In this document: positions 18,210 to 27,406 of the stretch, piece after piece
How positions within the stretch are numbered: the stretch's first letter is position 1
Layout of the letters: each line of letters begins with the position of its first letter
NCBI GenBank assembly: GCA_022824315.1
Contig: JAJEAC010000138.1
Location: 1 to 61,883, forward strand
From: Silicimonas sp.
Lineage (GTDB): Bacteria > Pseudomonadota > Alphaproteobacteria > Rhodobacterales > Rhodobacteraceae
Direction: 5' to 3'
DNA length: 61,883 bases
Position numbers and translations under genes: made by a program
The notes under the pieces: generated by a model
What the model was told of the DNA's origin: nothing
Database searches by the model: none
What the model saw: the letters and a program-made list of their open reading frames with translations, nothing else

Positions 18210-18542
18210 GGTCGGAACCCTTTGGCACAGCTCCCGCCGGAACTAACCGGTCGCCACCAGACAAGCAACAGGCTTGGAGTGCGTCAAGGCTGCGTCAGCA
18301 TCCAGACCCCACCTCGGTCGGTTTGAACTCGGTACGGCAAACGCGGGCAACGGCGTTTTCGCATGACTTGGCCAAAGGCAACTGCATCGCGAAATGATGC
18401 TGCGTCGGCTTTCGCCTGGCAACCGAGGCACCATCGCGCGACGATCAAGCCGGAACCCGCCTTCGACTCGCGGCGGAACAGAGCTTGCCATACATCGCAA
18501 TCCGATTGATCGCGTCGCAAATTCGTGTTGCTATCCTTGGCC

Positions 18543-19337
18543 ATGACCTTCGAAGAAAAGTCTGCATTTTCGATACGTCTCTGCCAGTCCGCCGGGGTGC
18601 TGGCGCGAGACTACTTCATGCACCGCGATCAACTGCATGTTGACCAGAAAGGCGCGCAAGACTGGGTGAGCGAAGCCGACCGCAAGGTCGAATCGTTCAT
18701 TCGCGAAAGAATTGCAGAAGCGTGGCCGGATGACGGAATCGTTGGCGAAGAACATGACGGCACCGCTGGCACAAGCGGCTTCACGTGGGTCATTGACCCG
18801 ATTGACGGCACCACGAACTTCCTCAACGGCATGCCTACCTGGGCGATTGTTCTCGCTGGAGTGTCCACAGGAATGACGCAACTTGGCGTAGTCCACGACC
18901 CGATCTACGGTGAGACCTTTTCGGCCCTTCGCGGGTCTGGATCAAAACTCAATGGACAAAGGGTTCGCGTGACGGAGGGCAAGTCACTGGACGAAGGGAC
19001 CGTTGGGGTGGGTTATTCAAACCGAATAAAGCCCGAGAATGTCACGGCAATCGTGAACGCTCTTGTTGTCCGCGGGACGATGTTCAATCGCAATGCCAGC
19101 GGCGCCCTGTCATTGGCATATGTGGCCGCAGGGCGACTGCTTGGATACGTGGAAGAACACATGAACGCATGGGACTGCCTCGCGGGCCAGCTTCTCGTGA
19201 CCGAGGCCGGCGGAGTGGTCGAGGATCAGAATGCCGACGAGATGATCCGCGAAGGAGGTCGCGTGATCGCCGGTGCACCGCAGGTCTTTGACGAATTGAA
19301 ATCCATCGCGACCCCTGCGTGGAGCGAGCGAGACTAG
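18543..19337 (+). CDS. Inositol monophosphatase family protein (SuhB-like)
   Basis: A 264-residue Mg2+-dependent phosphatase of the IMPase/FBPase-like superfamily. Metal-binding motifs are GEE (68-70) and DPIDGTTNF (85-93), with WDCLAGQLLVTEAGG near 203. In related bacteria these proteins hydrolyse inositol-1-phosphate, histidinol phosphate or similar esters, or act as SuhB with NusA. ATG 18543 is the natural start; in-frame TTG/GTG codons lie just upstream. No obvious ribosome site is present. The 330-base region upstream, shared with the divergent transglycosylase, has no other gene. Confidence 0.88.
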   Translation: MTFEEKSAFSIRLCQSAGVLARDYFMHRDQLHVDQKGAQDWVSEADRKVESFIRERIAEAWPDDGIVGEEHDGTAGTSGFTWVIDPIDGTTNFLNGMPTWAIVLAGVSTGMTQLGVVHDPIYGETFSALRGSGSKLNGQRVRVTEGKSLDEGTVGVGYSNRIKPENVTAIVNALVVRGTMFNRNASGALSLAYVAAGRLLGYVEEHMNAWDCLAGQLLVTEAGGVVEDQNADEMIREGGRVIAGAPQVFDELKSIATPAWSERD

Positions 19338-19879
19338 TCCAGCGGCTTCCGATGGTGCATGGTTGCGAAGTCGGAAAGATCGACGATGCGCCCGCCATGG
19401 CCCGTCAAGTCGCCAAGCGATGCCAGGGAAATTCGGACTGCAATGGACCGGTGCATCCGCGGTCGCGAGGGCCGGCGGCGGCAAGGTCTCCGCCGTGATG
19501 TCCTGGTACGGTCCGACAAACCGCCGAAATTATCCGGCTTTGCCCACCGCCAGCGCTCTCCCGCGTGCCGGGGGGGGATTCGGGATAACGGAAATCCTCT
19601 GCGGCGGCATCGAACACCGTGGACGACGGGAGCCGGCGGCAGCGCGACCACTCGAGTCGACGCGAACACCGGTCATCGCACGCAAACCCTCCAGGCACAC
19701 CGAAGATCGCGGACGTTTCCCGTGCCTTCTGCGCGAAGCTCGTCCAGGCATGGGAGGCCCGTGACATCTCGTTCGACCACGCGAATTCCGCGGTGTTGGC
19801 CGTCGTCGTTACGCGTTCATTGCGCAGCCGGGACGCGTGGATCAACCGCCAGATCCGTCAAAGCAGGCGGTCGGCTCCT
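19338..19879. other. Non-coding stretch, possibly decayed coding sequence
   Basis: About 540 bases between the IMPase gene and the convergent ABC ATPase. Short open frames exist on both strands, none with a recognisable motif or start signal. Near 19690-19860 the plus strand encodes a protein-like stretch (FCAKLVQAWEARDISFDHAN) broken upstream, which might be a gene remnant. I could not identify a family. Confidence 0.35.
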
Positions 19880-20947
19880 TCATGCCTCTCCGGGCAGCAG
19901 CACGGGCCCTTTCTCGGCAAAGGACATGTACAAGTCCGTGCCCACCTCCAGCGGTTTGTCCACGTCATCCTGCACGGCAAAGACCTGTCCGAATCCGCCC
20001 TCCAGCGTGTATTCCATCCGCACGCCTACATATGTTGCCTTTGCGACCGTCGCATGCACGCCCCTTTCGCTATCAAGGACAATGCGGGAAGGACGTACAG
20101 CAAGCGTGGCGGGCCCCGGGGACAATCCTCGCGCCGGCAACTGGTGGCGGTAGCCTTCGATCTCGATCATCGCGGTTCCACCATCCAGTTCGACAATTTG
20201 GCACTCAATGAGGTTCGCCTCTCCAATGAAGTCGGCAACAAATCGGTCATTGGGGGCGTCATATAGCTCGCGCGGCGTGCCGGTCTGGGCGATAGCCGCG
20301 TTGCGCATCACGACGATTTCGTCGGATACCGCGAGCGCCTCTTCCTGGTCGTGGGTGACATAGACTACGGTCAGGCCGAGCTCCTGCTGGATCCCGCGGA
20401 TGTCCTCACGCACCTGTCGACGCAATTTGGCGTCGAGATTCGAAAGCGGCTCGTCAAAGAGCAGCACCTGTGGCTCAAGTACCAAGGCACGCGCCACCGC
20501 AACCCGTTGCTGTTGTCCTCCCGACAACTCGGCAGGCAAGCGCCCATCGAAACCCTTGAGGTCCACCAGTTCCAACCCCTGCAACGCGCGAGAACGGGCT
20601 TCCCCCTTTCCGAAACCCGAGAAGGTCAGGCCATACATGACGTTTTCCAGCACGCTCATATGCGGAAATAGCGCGTAGGACTGGAAGACCATCGACACGT
20701 CGCGGTCGGTGGCAGGCAATTTCGTGACATCGACGTCGCCAATGGTTATCCGACCCGAGGTGGCCATCTCCAGCCCGGCAATCATCCTGAGCGTTGTGGT
20801 CTTTCCGCAACCCGAAGGGCCGAGGAGGGTCACGAGCTTGCCAGCGTCCACTGCGAGGTCGATATTGTCGACCGCGACGACATCCTTGCCAAATTTCTTT
20901 GAGACGCCTTCGAACCGGATAGGTGCGGCCTTGGATGCGATGCTCAT
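19880..20947 (-). CDS. Iron(III)-type ABC transporter ATP-binding protein (FbpC/PotA-like)
   Basis: A 355-residue ATPase driving the permease encoded directly upstream. Walker A is GPSGCGKTT (43-51), the signature is LSGGQQQRVAVARAL, and Walker B is [13 protein letters not shown]; a C-terminal TOBE-like region (about 240-350) follows, as in the FbpC/PotA/UgpC group. It is the last gene of the three-gene operon (binding protein, permease, ATPase). The group transports ferric iron, polyamines, sulfate or 2-aminoethylphosphonate. The domain layout is certain; the substrate is inferred from the partner binding protein. Confidence 0.85.
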   Translation of the reverse strand: MSIASKAAPIRFEGVSKKFGKDVVAVDNIDLAVDAGKLVTLLGPSGCGKTTTLRMIAGLEMATSGRITIGDVDVTKLPATDRDVSMVFQSYALFPHMSVLENVMYGLTFSGFGKGEARSRALQGLELVDLKGFDGRLPAELSGGQQQRVAVARALVLEPQVLLFDEPLSNLDAKLRRQVREDIRGIQQELGLTVVYVTHDQEEALAVSDEIVVMRNAAIAQTGTPRELYDAPNDRFVADFIGEANLIECQIVELDGGTAMIEIEGYRHQLPARGLSPGPATLAVRPSRIVLDSERGVHATVAKATYVGVRMEYTLEGGFGQVFAVQDDVDKPLEVGTDLYMSFAEKGPVLLPGEA

Positions 20948-20959
20948 CTCACGCTCTCC

Positions 20960-23173
20960 TCAAACATTTGTCCGCGACTGCGTCATGCGGCGCCCTATCT
21001 GCGTGCGCCCGACGATTAGCTGCATCAGTGCCACGGCGGAGAGCATGACGAAGATCAGCGTCGTGGAATAGGCAATCGCGAGGCCGTAGTCGTTGTTCTC
21101 GACCCGCCCGATGATGTAGCTGGTGGCCATGTCATACTCCGCCGATACAAGGAAAATCACGGCCGAGATCGCGGTCATGGCGCGCACGAAGGAATACACG
21201 AGCGCGGCGAGAATTGCAGGCCGCAGAAGCGGAAGGATCACGCGGCGGAAAGTATGCCACGAGTTGGCGCCAAGCGTCAGGGAGCTTTCATCCAGCGATT
21301 TGTCGAGTTGAGACATGGACGCGATACCGGCGCGCACGCCCACAGGCATGTTGCGGAAGATGAAGCTGACCACGAGGATGATGCCCGTCCCGGTGATCTC
21401 GATCGGCGGCACGTTGAAGGCCAGGATGTAGCTTACGCCGATGACCGTGCCGGGGATTGCAAAGGACAGCATCGTGCCGAACTCGAACGCGCTCTTTCCC
21501 GCGAAGCTCTGCCGAGTCAGCAAATACGCAGTGACCAGCCCTACCGCTCCCGTCAGAGGGGCTGCAATCGCGGCGATGGTGATCGTCGTCCAGAAGCTGT
21601 CCCAGGCGGCACCTGTCCAGCGGATGCCCTCCTCCTCGATACGTATCGAGAAGGCCGTTACGTAGTGCTTGAACGTAAGCGAGTTGTTGACGCCCCAAAG
21701 CTCCACGACGCTGCCATATACGATCATGCCGTAGACCGTTGCAGTAAAGATCGCCCAGCTGATCGCCACGATCATTGCCGGAATCGCGAGCCCCATTGGC
21801 ATCAACGGGTGCACGCCTGCGTCGCCCTTGCCGGAGACGGTCGTATAGCTCTTTTTCCCGAGCCAGGCCCGTTGGGCAAAGAAGGCGGACAGGGTGAAGA
21901 ACAGCAAGACCATGGCAAGCACAGCCGCACGACCTTGGTCGTACTGTGCACCGACGATGGCGAAGAAAATCTCCGTCGAGAGCACATCGAAGTTGCCGCC
22001 CAAAACGAGTGGGTTGCCGAAATCCGCCATGCTCTCGATGAAACCCAGCAGGAACGCGTTGGCCAGTCCTGGGCGCATCAGCGGCAACGACACCGTACGG
22101 AATGTCTGCCAGCGGTTGGCACGCAACGTCTGCGCGGCCTCTTCCATCGACGGCGAAACGCCCTCGACCACGCCGATCAGGACCAGGAAGGCAATGGGCG
22201 TGAACGCCAGCGTCTGCGCGATCAGCACGCCAGGCATGCCGTAGAGCCATCGGGTGGGCTGCGTGCCAAAAAGGTCGGCGAAGAACACGGTCACCGAACC
22301 GGACAGGCCGAAGAGCAGGATCAGCGCAAGGCCGATCACGAAAGGCGGCGTGATGATTGGCAGCACGGTCAGCGCACGGAGTATGCGTTTCCAGCGAAAT
22401 CCCGAGCGGGTCACGACTAGGGCAAAGGCGAGGCCCAGAACGGTGGTGATGAAGCCGACGGCGATGGCAAGGACAAGTGAATTCAGTGCCGCACCGCATC
22501 TCGCGCCAAAGAAGCAACCCAGCCCCCACAGGCGATCATCGAAGAACTTGCCGACAAATGCCGAGAGCGAATATGCGCCTTCGTCGGTCACAAAGGCCGA
22601 GAACAGCATATTCGCGATGGGAAAGAACACGAAGGCTGTGACAATGGTGACCACACCGCCAATCGCGCCGACCACGAAAACGTCGCCATTGACCGCGCCC
22701 CGCGCGGCGATGCCTTGAGTGAAGAGGAACAGGAAGGCAGACGCGCAAATCATCGCGCCGTAACCCATCCCGAACTGGCGATCTCCCAACGCGCCAAACG
22801 CTGCGTTCATCCATTGGAAATTGAATCCGCGAATGCCGATGGAAAATCCCTGGATGATCAACCAGCCAAATCCAAGCGCGCCCGCGACGGTCAGAATGCG
22901 GAAATACGTGGGGTCGGATTTCTCCCGCCCGAGAGCCAGAAGCGGCAGGAGGAGAGGGATCAGCAAGGGGGCCAGCCACAGCTTCTCGCCTTGTCCGATC
23001 AGGAAGGCGGCTGGGGAATAGTCCTCCTCGAACGGGTAGCCGTCGACCAGCCACTCGAACGAGAAGAAACCGTCCTCCACCCCGTACCAGGGGCAGAGGA
23101 CGAAGCCGACCCACCCGGCGATGATCCAGAAGATCAAGACCGGAGGGGTCCGTGTTGCTTTCGCGGGCGTCAC
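20960..23173 (-). CDS. Iron(III)-type ABC transporter permease, duplicated domain with N-terminal extension
   Basis: A 737-residue inner-membrane permease with two fused transport domains, each with an EAA loop: EAAQTLRANRWQTF in the first half and ESSLTLGANSWHTF in the second. FbpB/ThiP-type fused permeases are usually about 500-560 residues. Here about 200 extra residues with several hydrophobic segments precede the first transport domain. The GTG start at 23173 abuts the stop of the binding-protein gene with no gap, so translation is probably coupled. It works with the ATPase 12 bases downstream. Confidence 0.85.
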   Translation of the reverse strand: MTPAKATRTPPVLIFWIIAGWVGFVLCPWYGVEDGFFSFEWLVDGYPFEEDYSPAAFLIGQGEKLWLAPLLIPLLLPLLALGREKSDPTYFRILTVAGALGFGWLIIQGFSIGIRGFNFQWMNAAFGALGDRQFGMGYGAMICASAFLFLFTQGIAARGAVNGDVFVVGAIGGVVTIVTAFVFFPIANMLFSAFVTDEGAYSLSAFVGKFFDDRLWGLGCFFGARCGAALNSLVLAIAVGFITTVLGLAFALVVTRSGFRWKRILRALTVLPIITPPFVIGLALILLFGLSGSVTVFFADLFGTQPTRWLYGMPGVLIAQTLAFTPIAFLVLIGVVEGVSPSMEEAAQTLRANRWQTFRTVSLPLMRPGLANAFLLGFIESMADFGNPLVLGGNFDVLSTEIFFAIVGAQYDQGRAAVLAMVLLFFTLSAFFAQRAWLGKKSYTTVSGKGDAGVHPLMPMGLAIPAMIVAISWAIFTATVYGMIVYGSVVELWGVNNSLTFKHYVTAFSIRIEEEGIRWTGAAWDSFWTTITIAAIAAPLTGAVGLVTAYLLTRQSFAGKSAFEFGTMLSFAIPGTVIGVSYILAFNVPPIEITGTGIILVVSFIFRNMPVGVRAGIASMSQLDKSLDESSLTLGANSWHTFRRVILPLLRPAILAALVYSFVRAMTAISAVIFLVSAEYDMATSYIIGRVENNDYGLAIAYSTTLIFVMLSAVALMQLIVGRTQIGRRMTQSRTNV

Positions 23174-24193
23174 CTACTGTGGCAGGGTCGAAACCTCTTC
23201 GTCCCATTTTTGCAGCAGACGCTTGCGCTCGTCTGAAGAGCCATACTTCTTGAAGTCGTAGTCAATCAGCTTGATCTGGCTCATGTCAGGCGCACTCTCT
23301 GACGTCTCCGCCCCCATGTTCGACGGGACTTGGAATGCATTCACTTGCAGCGCGAGATTTTGCGCTTCGACGGAGAGCGCCCAGTCATAGAACATCTTGG
23401 CCTCTTCCAGGTTGCGCGCGCCTTCGATGATCGACATCGAACCGATCTCGTATCCGGTGCCTTCGCACGGTGCCACGACCATGATCGGGAACCCGGACAC
23501 GGCCTGCTTCACCGCATCATGCATGAAGACGATGCCGATGGTGTTTTCACCACGACCGGCCGCCTTGATCGGAGCCGAACCCGACTTCGTGTACTGGTTG
23601 ATGTTGGCGTGGAGCCCCTTCATGAACTCAAATCCGTCGTCCTCGCCAAAAATCTGCACCATCGATGCAAGGGTCGTGTAGGCCGTGCCTGACGAATTCG
23701 GGTTCGCCATCTGGACATGCCCCTTGTATTCCGGTTTCAGCAGGTCCTTCCAGCAAGACGGCTCAGGCAGGTTGTTTGCAGCCAGGAGGTCGGTGTTGAA
23801 GCCATAGCCGAGCGCTCCGGAATAGATGCCGATGGTCTTGTTGCCAGCGCTTTCGGCCTGTGAAATCGCCCAATCATGCAGTTGGTCGCGCATGGGCGAA
23901 ATGTACTCCATGGTCAGGCCTTCCTCCGCCGCCTGCAGGTGCGGGTCGCCCGTGCCGCCCCACCAGACGTCGCCCTTGGGGTTGGAGGATTCCGCACGGA
24001 TTTGCGCGAAGGTCTCGCCCGAAGACTTCCGGGTCATGTTCACGTCAATGCCCGTTGCATCCTCGAAGCTCCGGGCCATCAGCTGGCACCAGTCTTCCTG
24101 TGCCGAACAATAATACGTCAGCTTGTCGGCGAATGACGCCGTCGCGGCGAGCGCGATCAACGATCCTGCGATCGTGGCTGTTATCCTCTTCAT
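23174..24193 (-). CDS. Iron(III)-type ABC transporter substrate-binding protein (AfuA/FbpA-like)
   Basis: A 339-residue periplasmic binding protein of SBP family 1/6, with a signal peptide to about residue 22 (ATASFA). The mature start LTYYCSAQEDWCQLMARSFE and the GDVWWGGTGDPHLQAAEEG block are typical of the AfuA/PotD-related group that binds ferric complexes, 2-aminoethylphosphonate or hexose phosphates (AfuA of Actinobacillus binds sugar phosphates). GAGAGGAAG precedes the ATG. It heads the operon with its permease and ATPase. Substrate cannot be settled from sequence; iron or an organophosphate are the main choices. Confidence 0.83.
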   Translation of the reverse strand: MKRITATIAGSLIALAATASFADKLTYYCSAQEDWCQLMARSFEDATGIDVNMTRKSSGETFAQIRAESSNPKGDVWWGGTGDPHLQAAEEGLTMEYISPMRDQLHDWAISQAESAGNKTIGIYSGALGYGFNTDLLAANNLPEPSCWKDLLKPEYKGHVQMANPNSSGTAYTTLASMVQIFGEDDGFEFMKGLHANINQYTKSGSAPIKAAGRGENTIGIVFMHDAVKQAVSGFPIMVVAPCEGTGYEIGSMSIIEGARNLEEAKMFYDWALSVEAQNLALQVNAFQVPSNMGAETSESAPDMSQIKLIDYDFKKYGSSDERKRLLQKWDEEVSTLPQ

Positions 24194-24381
24194 CTTCCTC
24201 TCCTTTCGGGTTTGATTGGACCGGTTGTTCCGGCCTTGGTTTGCGATACCTTACGGGCTTCGCGCATTTCTTCCTTCTTCGTCAGTCGTTCCGGGTTCCC
24301 TGCCAGGTCTTTCAGAAGCTTCGAAATCTCCGTTTCATCGGCCAGCCTCGCGGCCTTCCTGAACGAGAAGCAACGGCACAT
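24190..24381 (-). CDS. Possible small ORF coupled to the binding-protein gene
   Basis: A 63-residue charged open frame (MCRCFSFRKAARL...) whose TGA overlaps the binding-protein ATG as ATGA, with GAAGGAG and GGGAGG upstream of its own start. No domain is recognised, and the open frame extends further upstream with less protein-like composition. The overlap pattern is what would be expected of a translationally coupled leader cistron, but coincidence in GC-rich DNA is just as likely. Confidence 0.2.
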   Translation of the reverse strand: MCRCFSFRKAARLADETEISKLLKDLAGNPERLTKKEEMREARKVSQTKAGTTGPIKPERRGR

Positions 24382-24702
24382 GCCTCCCTTCCGCTCCTTC
24401 GAACGGCGCATCGGCGTGCCAACCGCCACCGGACAGACCATAGTCCGGCATTGAACCGTGGTGCAACGGTTGAGGCGCTTGCCACGACACGAGACGCCAA
24501 CGCGCAGTTCGGAGATGAAGCCGATCCCACCAGCCCCTGCCAGCGCCTCGTTTTCGGTGACGTGCCATGTTTTCGTGTCGTCCGTCAGCCATCCCTTGGG
24601 CGCCGCCCTGCAGCCGATGTCGCGCCTGCCCGCCATTGACTTGCGCGGTGGGGCAACCTCGCAAGGGGACCGAAATTTGCTTGGCAGCGGCTCTCACAGC
24701 AC
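24194..24702. other. Intergenic region upstream of the iron(III)-type operon
   Basis: About 510 bases between the Na/Pi symporter stop and the binding-protein start, both on the minus strand. Apart from the doubtful 63-residue frame at its lower-coordinate end I see no gene. The operon promoter should lie here, but no convincing -35/-10 pair or known operator stands out. Confidence 0.4.
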
Positions 24703-26364
24703 TCATGCCGCGTCTCCGCTGCTCCGGAGCGAGGCAAGGCGGCTGCCCAGTAGGTCGCCGGTCTCCTCTGCGATCGGGTAGGCAACGTAGGAAAGTGCGG
24801 CGTTGATCTGTTTCAGAAGGCGCAGCGTGTCCTGATGGATGTTCGTGGTCTCGAGGCTGGCGGTCGCGCCTTGCTGGAGGCGCCGCAGGTGCCTTTCCTG
24901 CAGCTTTTGCTCTTCGACCCGGATCCGGTCCTTTTCGGCGACGAGCTGGCGTGCGGCCTCGGCATCGCCGGTGGTCAACACTCTGAGGGCCAGCTGGCCG
25001 TTGGTGACGACTTGATCGTGAAAATGATTGAGATCCGAGACGCCTTGATCGGAAAACCTGATCGCGTGGTCCTGCATTTTTTTCGCCAGTGCAACCAGGT
25101 CAACCGCGATCCGGTCACCGGCCTCTTCAAGACTGTTGGCCACTGCGGCGATTTCGAGCGTCTTCTTGTCCAATGCGGGAGAAATGTCATTTTCGCACAA
25201 CCGTGAGATGTAGATCTTCGTCTCGAAGTGCATCCGGTCAATATCGTCCTCGCGAATCTCGATCACGCGTGCAATGTCCGGATCCCAGCCCCGAAAGAGC
25301 TGCATGACGGGGACTAGATTGGCTTGCACGGTTTCTGCCATGCGCAAGAGTTCGCGCTGAGCGCAAGCGAGCGCCAGGGGCGCGTGGTCGAGGGCATCCG
25401 GGTCGAGGGCCGAGACAGTCGCAACCGTGTGTTCGGCATGTTTGGGCAGTACTGCATCTGCAATGCGGACAAGCCTGCCGGAAAGGGGCAGTGCCAACAC
25501 GAGCAAGACGGCGTTCACCATGATGTGAAGCGTGATGGCCTGCTGACTGGGTTCTGCGCCGAGAAGCGCGAGATCGACAATGCCACCCAAGAGAAGTGCA
25601 AGAAACAGGAGCGCTATGCCGCCACGCGCAACAAGGTTGCCGATGACCACGAGCCGGGCCGGACGCTCACTCGTCCAAAGGAGCGCGAAAGGGATGAGCC
25701 CGCCGCCGAAGTTCGCGCCGATGACCAGCGCGGCGGCCACGGGCGCGGCGGTCAGTCCGGTAGCGGCGAATGCGGCAAATGTCAGCACTGCGGCAAGGCT
25801 GGAATGCATCGCCCAAGCGACGAGCGCACCGATGGCAAATGCGCTGACAAGGTCACCCTGGAAATAAGCCGCAATGTTCTGGACAACGGAGTTGCCGCCA
25901 ATGGGCGCTGCCGCATCCCGGATCATGCCGAGAGAGATCAGGACCAGCGCGAAGCCGATCACCATGCGCCCGATCTGCTTGGATTTTCGGCTGCGCGCAT
26001 TGAAGAAGATCAAGATGCCGAACACCAGTGCAAAGGGAATCAGCGTCTGTACTGGAAGCAGCAGAACAAGTGCCACAATGGCGGAGCCGAGGTCTGCGCC
26101 GAGCAGAAGCGCCAGCGCAGCATGGGGTGCCAGCATGCCCGAAACCGCGAAGCCTGCACCGATCAGCGCAACGGCGGTCGAACTCTGCATCAGCATTGCC
26201 GCAAGGCTGCCGCTTGCCGCGGCGGAAAGCTTGTTGTCGGCGCGATCCTTCAGGTGACGCTTCAGCTCGGGCATGAAAGCGCGTTCGACGCCCGTGCGGA
26301 TAAGGCGAGCCGACCACAAAAGGAGCGCGACAGCGGCGGCAAGATGTGCGGCAAGGACGATCAT
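24703..26364 (-). CDS. Na+/phosphate cotransporter family protein with PhoU-like domain
   Basis: A 553-residue inner-membrane protein of the Na/Pi (NptA/YjbB) family that would import or export inorganic phosphate with sodium. The N-terminal 330 residues have about eight membrane segments and the duplicated family motif: SGSLAAMLMQSSTAV in the first repeat and WAMHSSLAAVL in the second. The C-terminal 200 residues are helical and PhoU-like (DRMHFETKIYISRL...). The frame extends far upstream, but ATG 26364 directly precedes the first membrane segment. It diverges from the DeoR gene of the adjacent organophosphate cluster, which supports a role in phosphorus supply. Confidence 0.87.
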   Translation of the reverse strand: MIVLAAHLAAAVALLLWSARLIRTGVERAFMPELKRHLKDRADNKLSAAASGSLAAMLMQSSTAVALIGAGFAVSGMLAPHAALALLLGADLGSAIVALVLLLPVQTLIPFALVFGILIFFNARSRKSKQIGRMVIGFALVLISLGMIRDAAAPIGGNSVVQNIAAYFQGDLVSAFAIGALVAWAMHSSLAAVLTFAAFAATGLTAAPVAAALVIGANFGGGLIPFALLWTSERPARLVVIGNLVARGGIALLFLALLLGGIVDLALLGAEPSQQAITLHIMVNAVLLVLALPLSGRLVRIADAVLPKHAEHTVATVSALDPDALDHAPLALACAQRELLRMAETVQANLVPVMQLFRGWDPDIARVIEIREDDIDRMHFETKIYISRLCENDISPALDKKTLEIAAVANSLEEAGDRIAVDLVALAKKMQDHAIRFSDQGVSDLNHFHDQVVTNGQLALRVLTTGDAEAARQLVAEKDRIRVEEQKLQERHLRRLQQGATASLETTNIHQDTLRLLKQINAALSYVAYPIAEETGDLLGSRLASLRSSGDAA

Positions 26365-26517
26365 TCGGGAACGTCGGTTTCTGGTTCGCGCTTGGGCATG
26401 GCCACCATTCGCACAGGCGTCAAAAACCCGTTTTCTGCAAGAAATTTGCACATCCGTTAGTGGGATATACAACAAAATATTTGCAATTGCGACAGAAAAG
26501 CCACAATTTTGCCCGGA
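26365..26517. promoter_or_regulatory. Divergent AT-rich control region of the phosphorus island
   Basis: This 153-base gap between the Na/Pi symporter and DeoR starts contains the most AT-rich DNA of the area (about 26440-26510). An inverted repeat TGCAA-GAAAT-TTGCA and a second TTTGCA copy nearby could be operator half-sites for the DeoR protein. No full Pho box (two CTGTCAT repeats) was found. Promoters in both directions are expected here. Confidence 0.4.
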
Positions 26518-27354
26518 ATGGCCGAATCGGAAAGTCGGATGGCGCAGACAAAGACGCGACACAAGGTGGCGGAAAACGGCCGGGGCCGCCTGAAGAAGCC
26601 CGACCGGCGGCGGCTGATCCTTCTGGAATTGAAGTTGCGCCCCCATGTCCGCATCAGCGAACTGGCGCGGCGCTTCAATGTCTCCGCCGAGACGGTGCGC
26701 CGGGATCTTGACGCGCTGTCCGCGGACGGGCTGATAGATCGCGCTCACGGCGGTGCCTCGGCCCCGACGCAAGGGCATTACCCGAGCCTTGATGAGCGTG
26801 CAAACGACCGGATTGCAGAACGCGAGCGGATCGGGCGGCGGGCAGCCGGGCTGGTGCAGGATGGCGAGACCGTGATGATCGATTCGGGATCCACCACGAT
26901 CCAGATGGCCCGCGCCCTGGCCTGGCTTGGCACGCAATGCACGGTGATCACCAACTCGATCCCGGTTGCCATGACGATCGGGCACGGGGCGCCCGAAGTG
27001 ATCTTGTGCCCCGGCGATTACCTGGCTGCGGAATCGGCGACGGTCGGGACCGAGACCCTGGAATTCCTTGAACGCTTCAACGTGGACCGCTGCGTGGTTG
27101 GTGCGTCAGGGTTGACGGACTTGGGGCCGTCGGAGACGGTGCGCGGCTTCGCGGCGGTGAAACGGGTGATGTTGCAGCGTGCCGCGAAACGGCACCTCCT
27201 GATCGATTCACAGAAATTCGGCCGCACGGGTCTCACCAATGTCGGTGAGCTTGCGGATCTGCACTCGATCGTTGTGGATGCCAAACCAAAGGGAAATCTG
27301 CTTGGTGCGCTGGATGGCGCAGATGTGGATATCCTCGTTGCCGGTCCGGCGTGA
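26518..27354 (+). CDS. DeoR/GlpR family transcriptional regulator
   Basis: A 278-residue repressor-type regulator. A DeoR winged helix-turn-helix lies at about residues 40-80 (ISELARRFNVSAETVRRDLDAL), followed by the family hinge RAHGGA and a DeoRC sugar-phosphate-sensing domain with DSGSTT and TNSIPVA. Such regulators usually respond to phosphorylated sugars, glycerol-3-phosphate in GlpR. It is the first gene before phnD (52 bases gap) and diverges from the Na/Pi symporter, so it probably controls the phnD-phnC-phnE-phnE genes and perhaps the ugp genes. ATG 26518 is chosen; TTG 26509 and ATG 26539 are alternatives. Confidence 0.87.
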   Translation: MAESESRMAQTKTRHKVAENGRGRLKKPDRRRLILLELKLRPHVRISELARRFNVSAETVRRDLDALSADGLIDRAHGGASAPTQGHYPSLDERANDRIAERERIGRRAAGLVQDGETVMIDSGSTTIQMARALAWLGTQCTVITNSIPVAMTIGHGAPEVILCPGDYLAAESATVGTETLEFLERFNVDRCVVGASGLTDLGPSETVRGFAAVKRVMLQRAAKRHLLIDSQKFGRTGLTNVGELADLHSIVVDAKPKGNLLGALDGADVDILVAGPA

Positions 27355-27406
27355 CCGAGCAAAGCGAACCGCGGCGGGAGAAGCCGCATAACTGGGAGAA
27401 AAAGAC

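Noticed and set aside
19338..19879. Hidden gene between the IMPase gene and the ABC ATPase
   Set aside because: Frames are short, broken and motif-free; only a possible remnant can be claimed.
26365..26517. Pho box upstream of the symporter and DeoR genes
   Set aside because: CTGTCGC-like half-sites can be found, but two properly spaced CTGTCAT-type repeats are absent.
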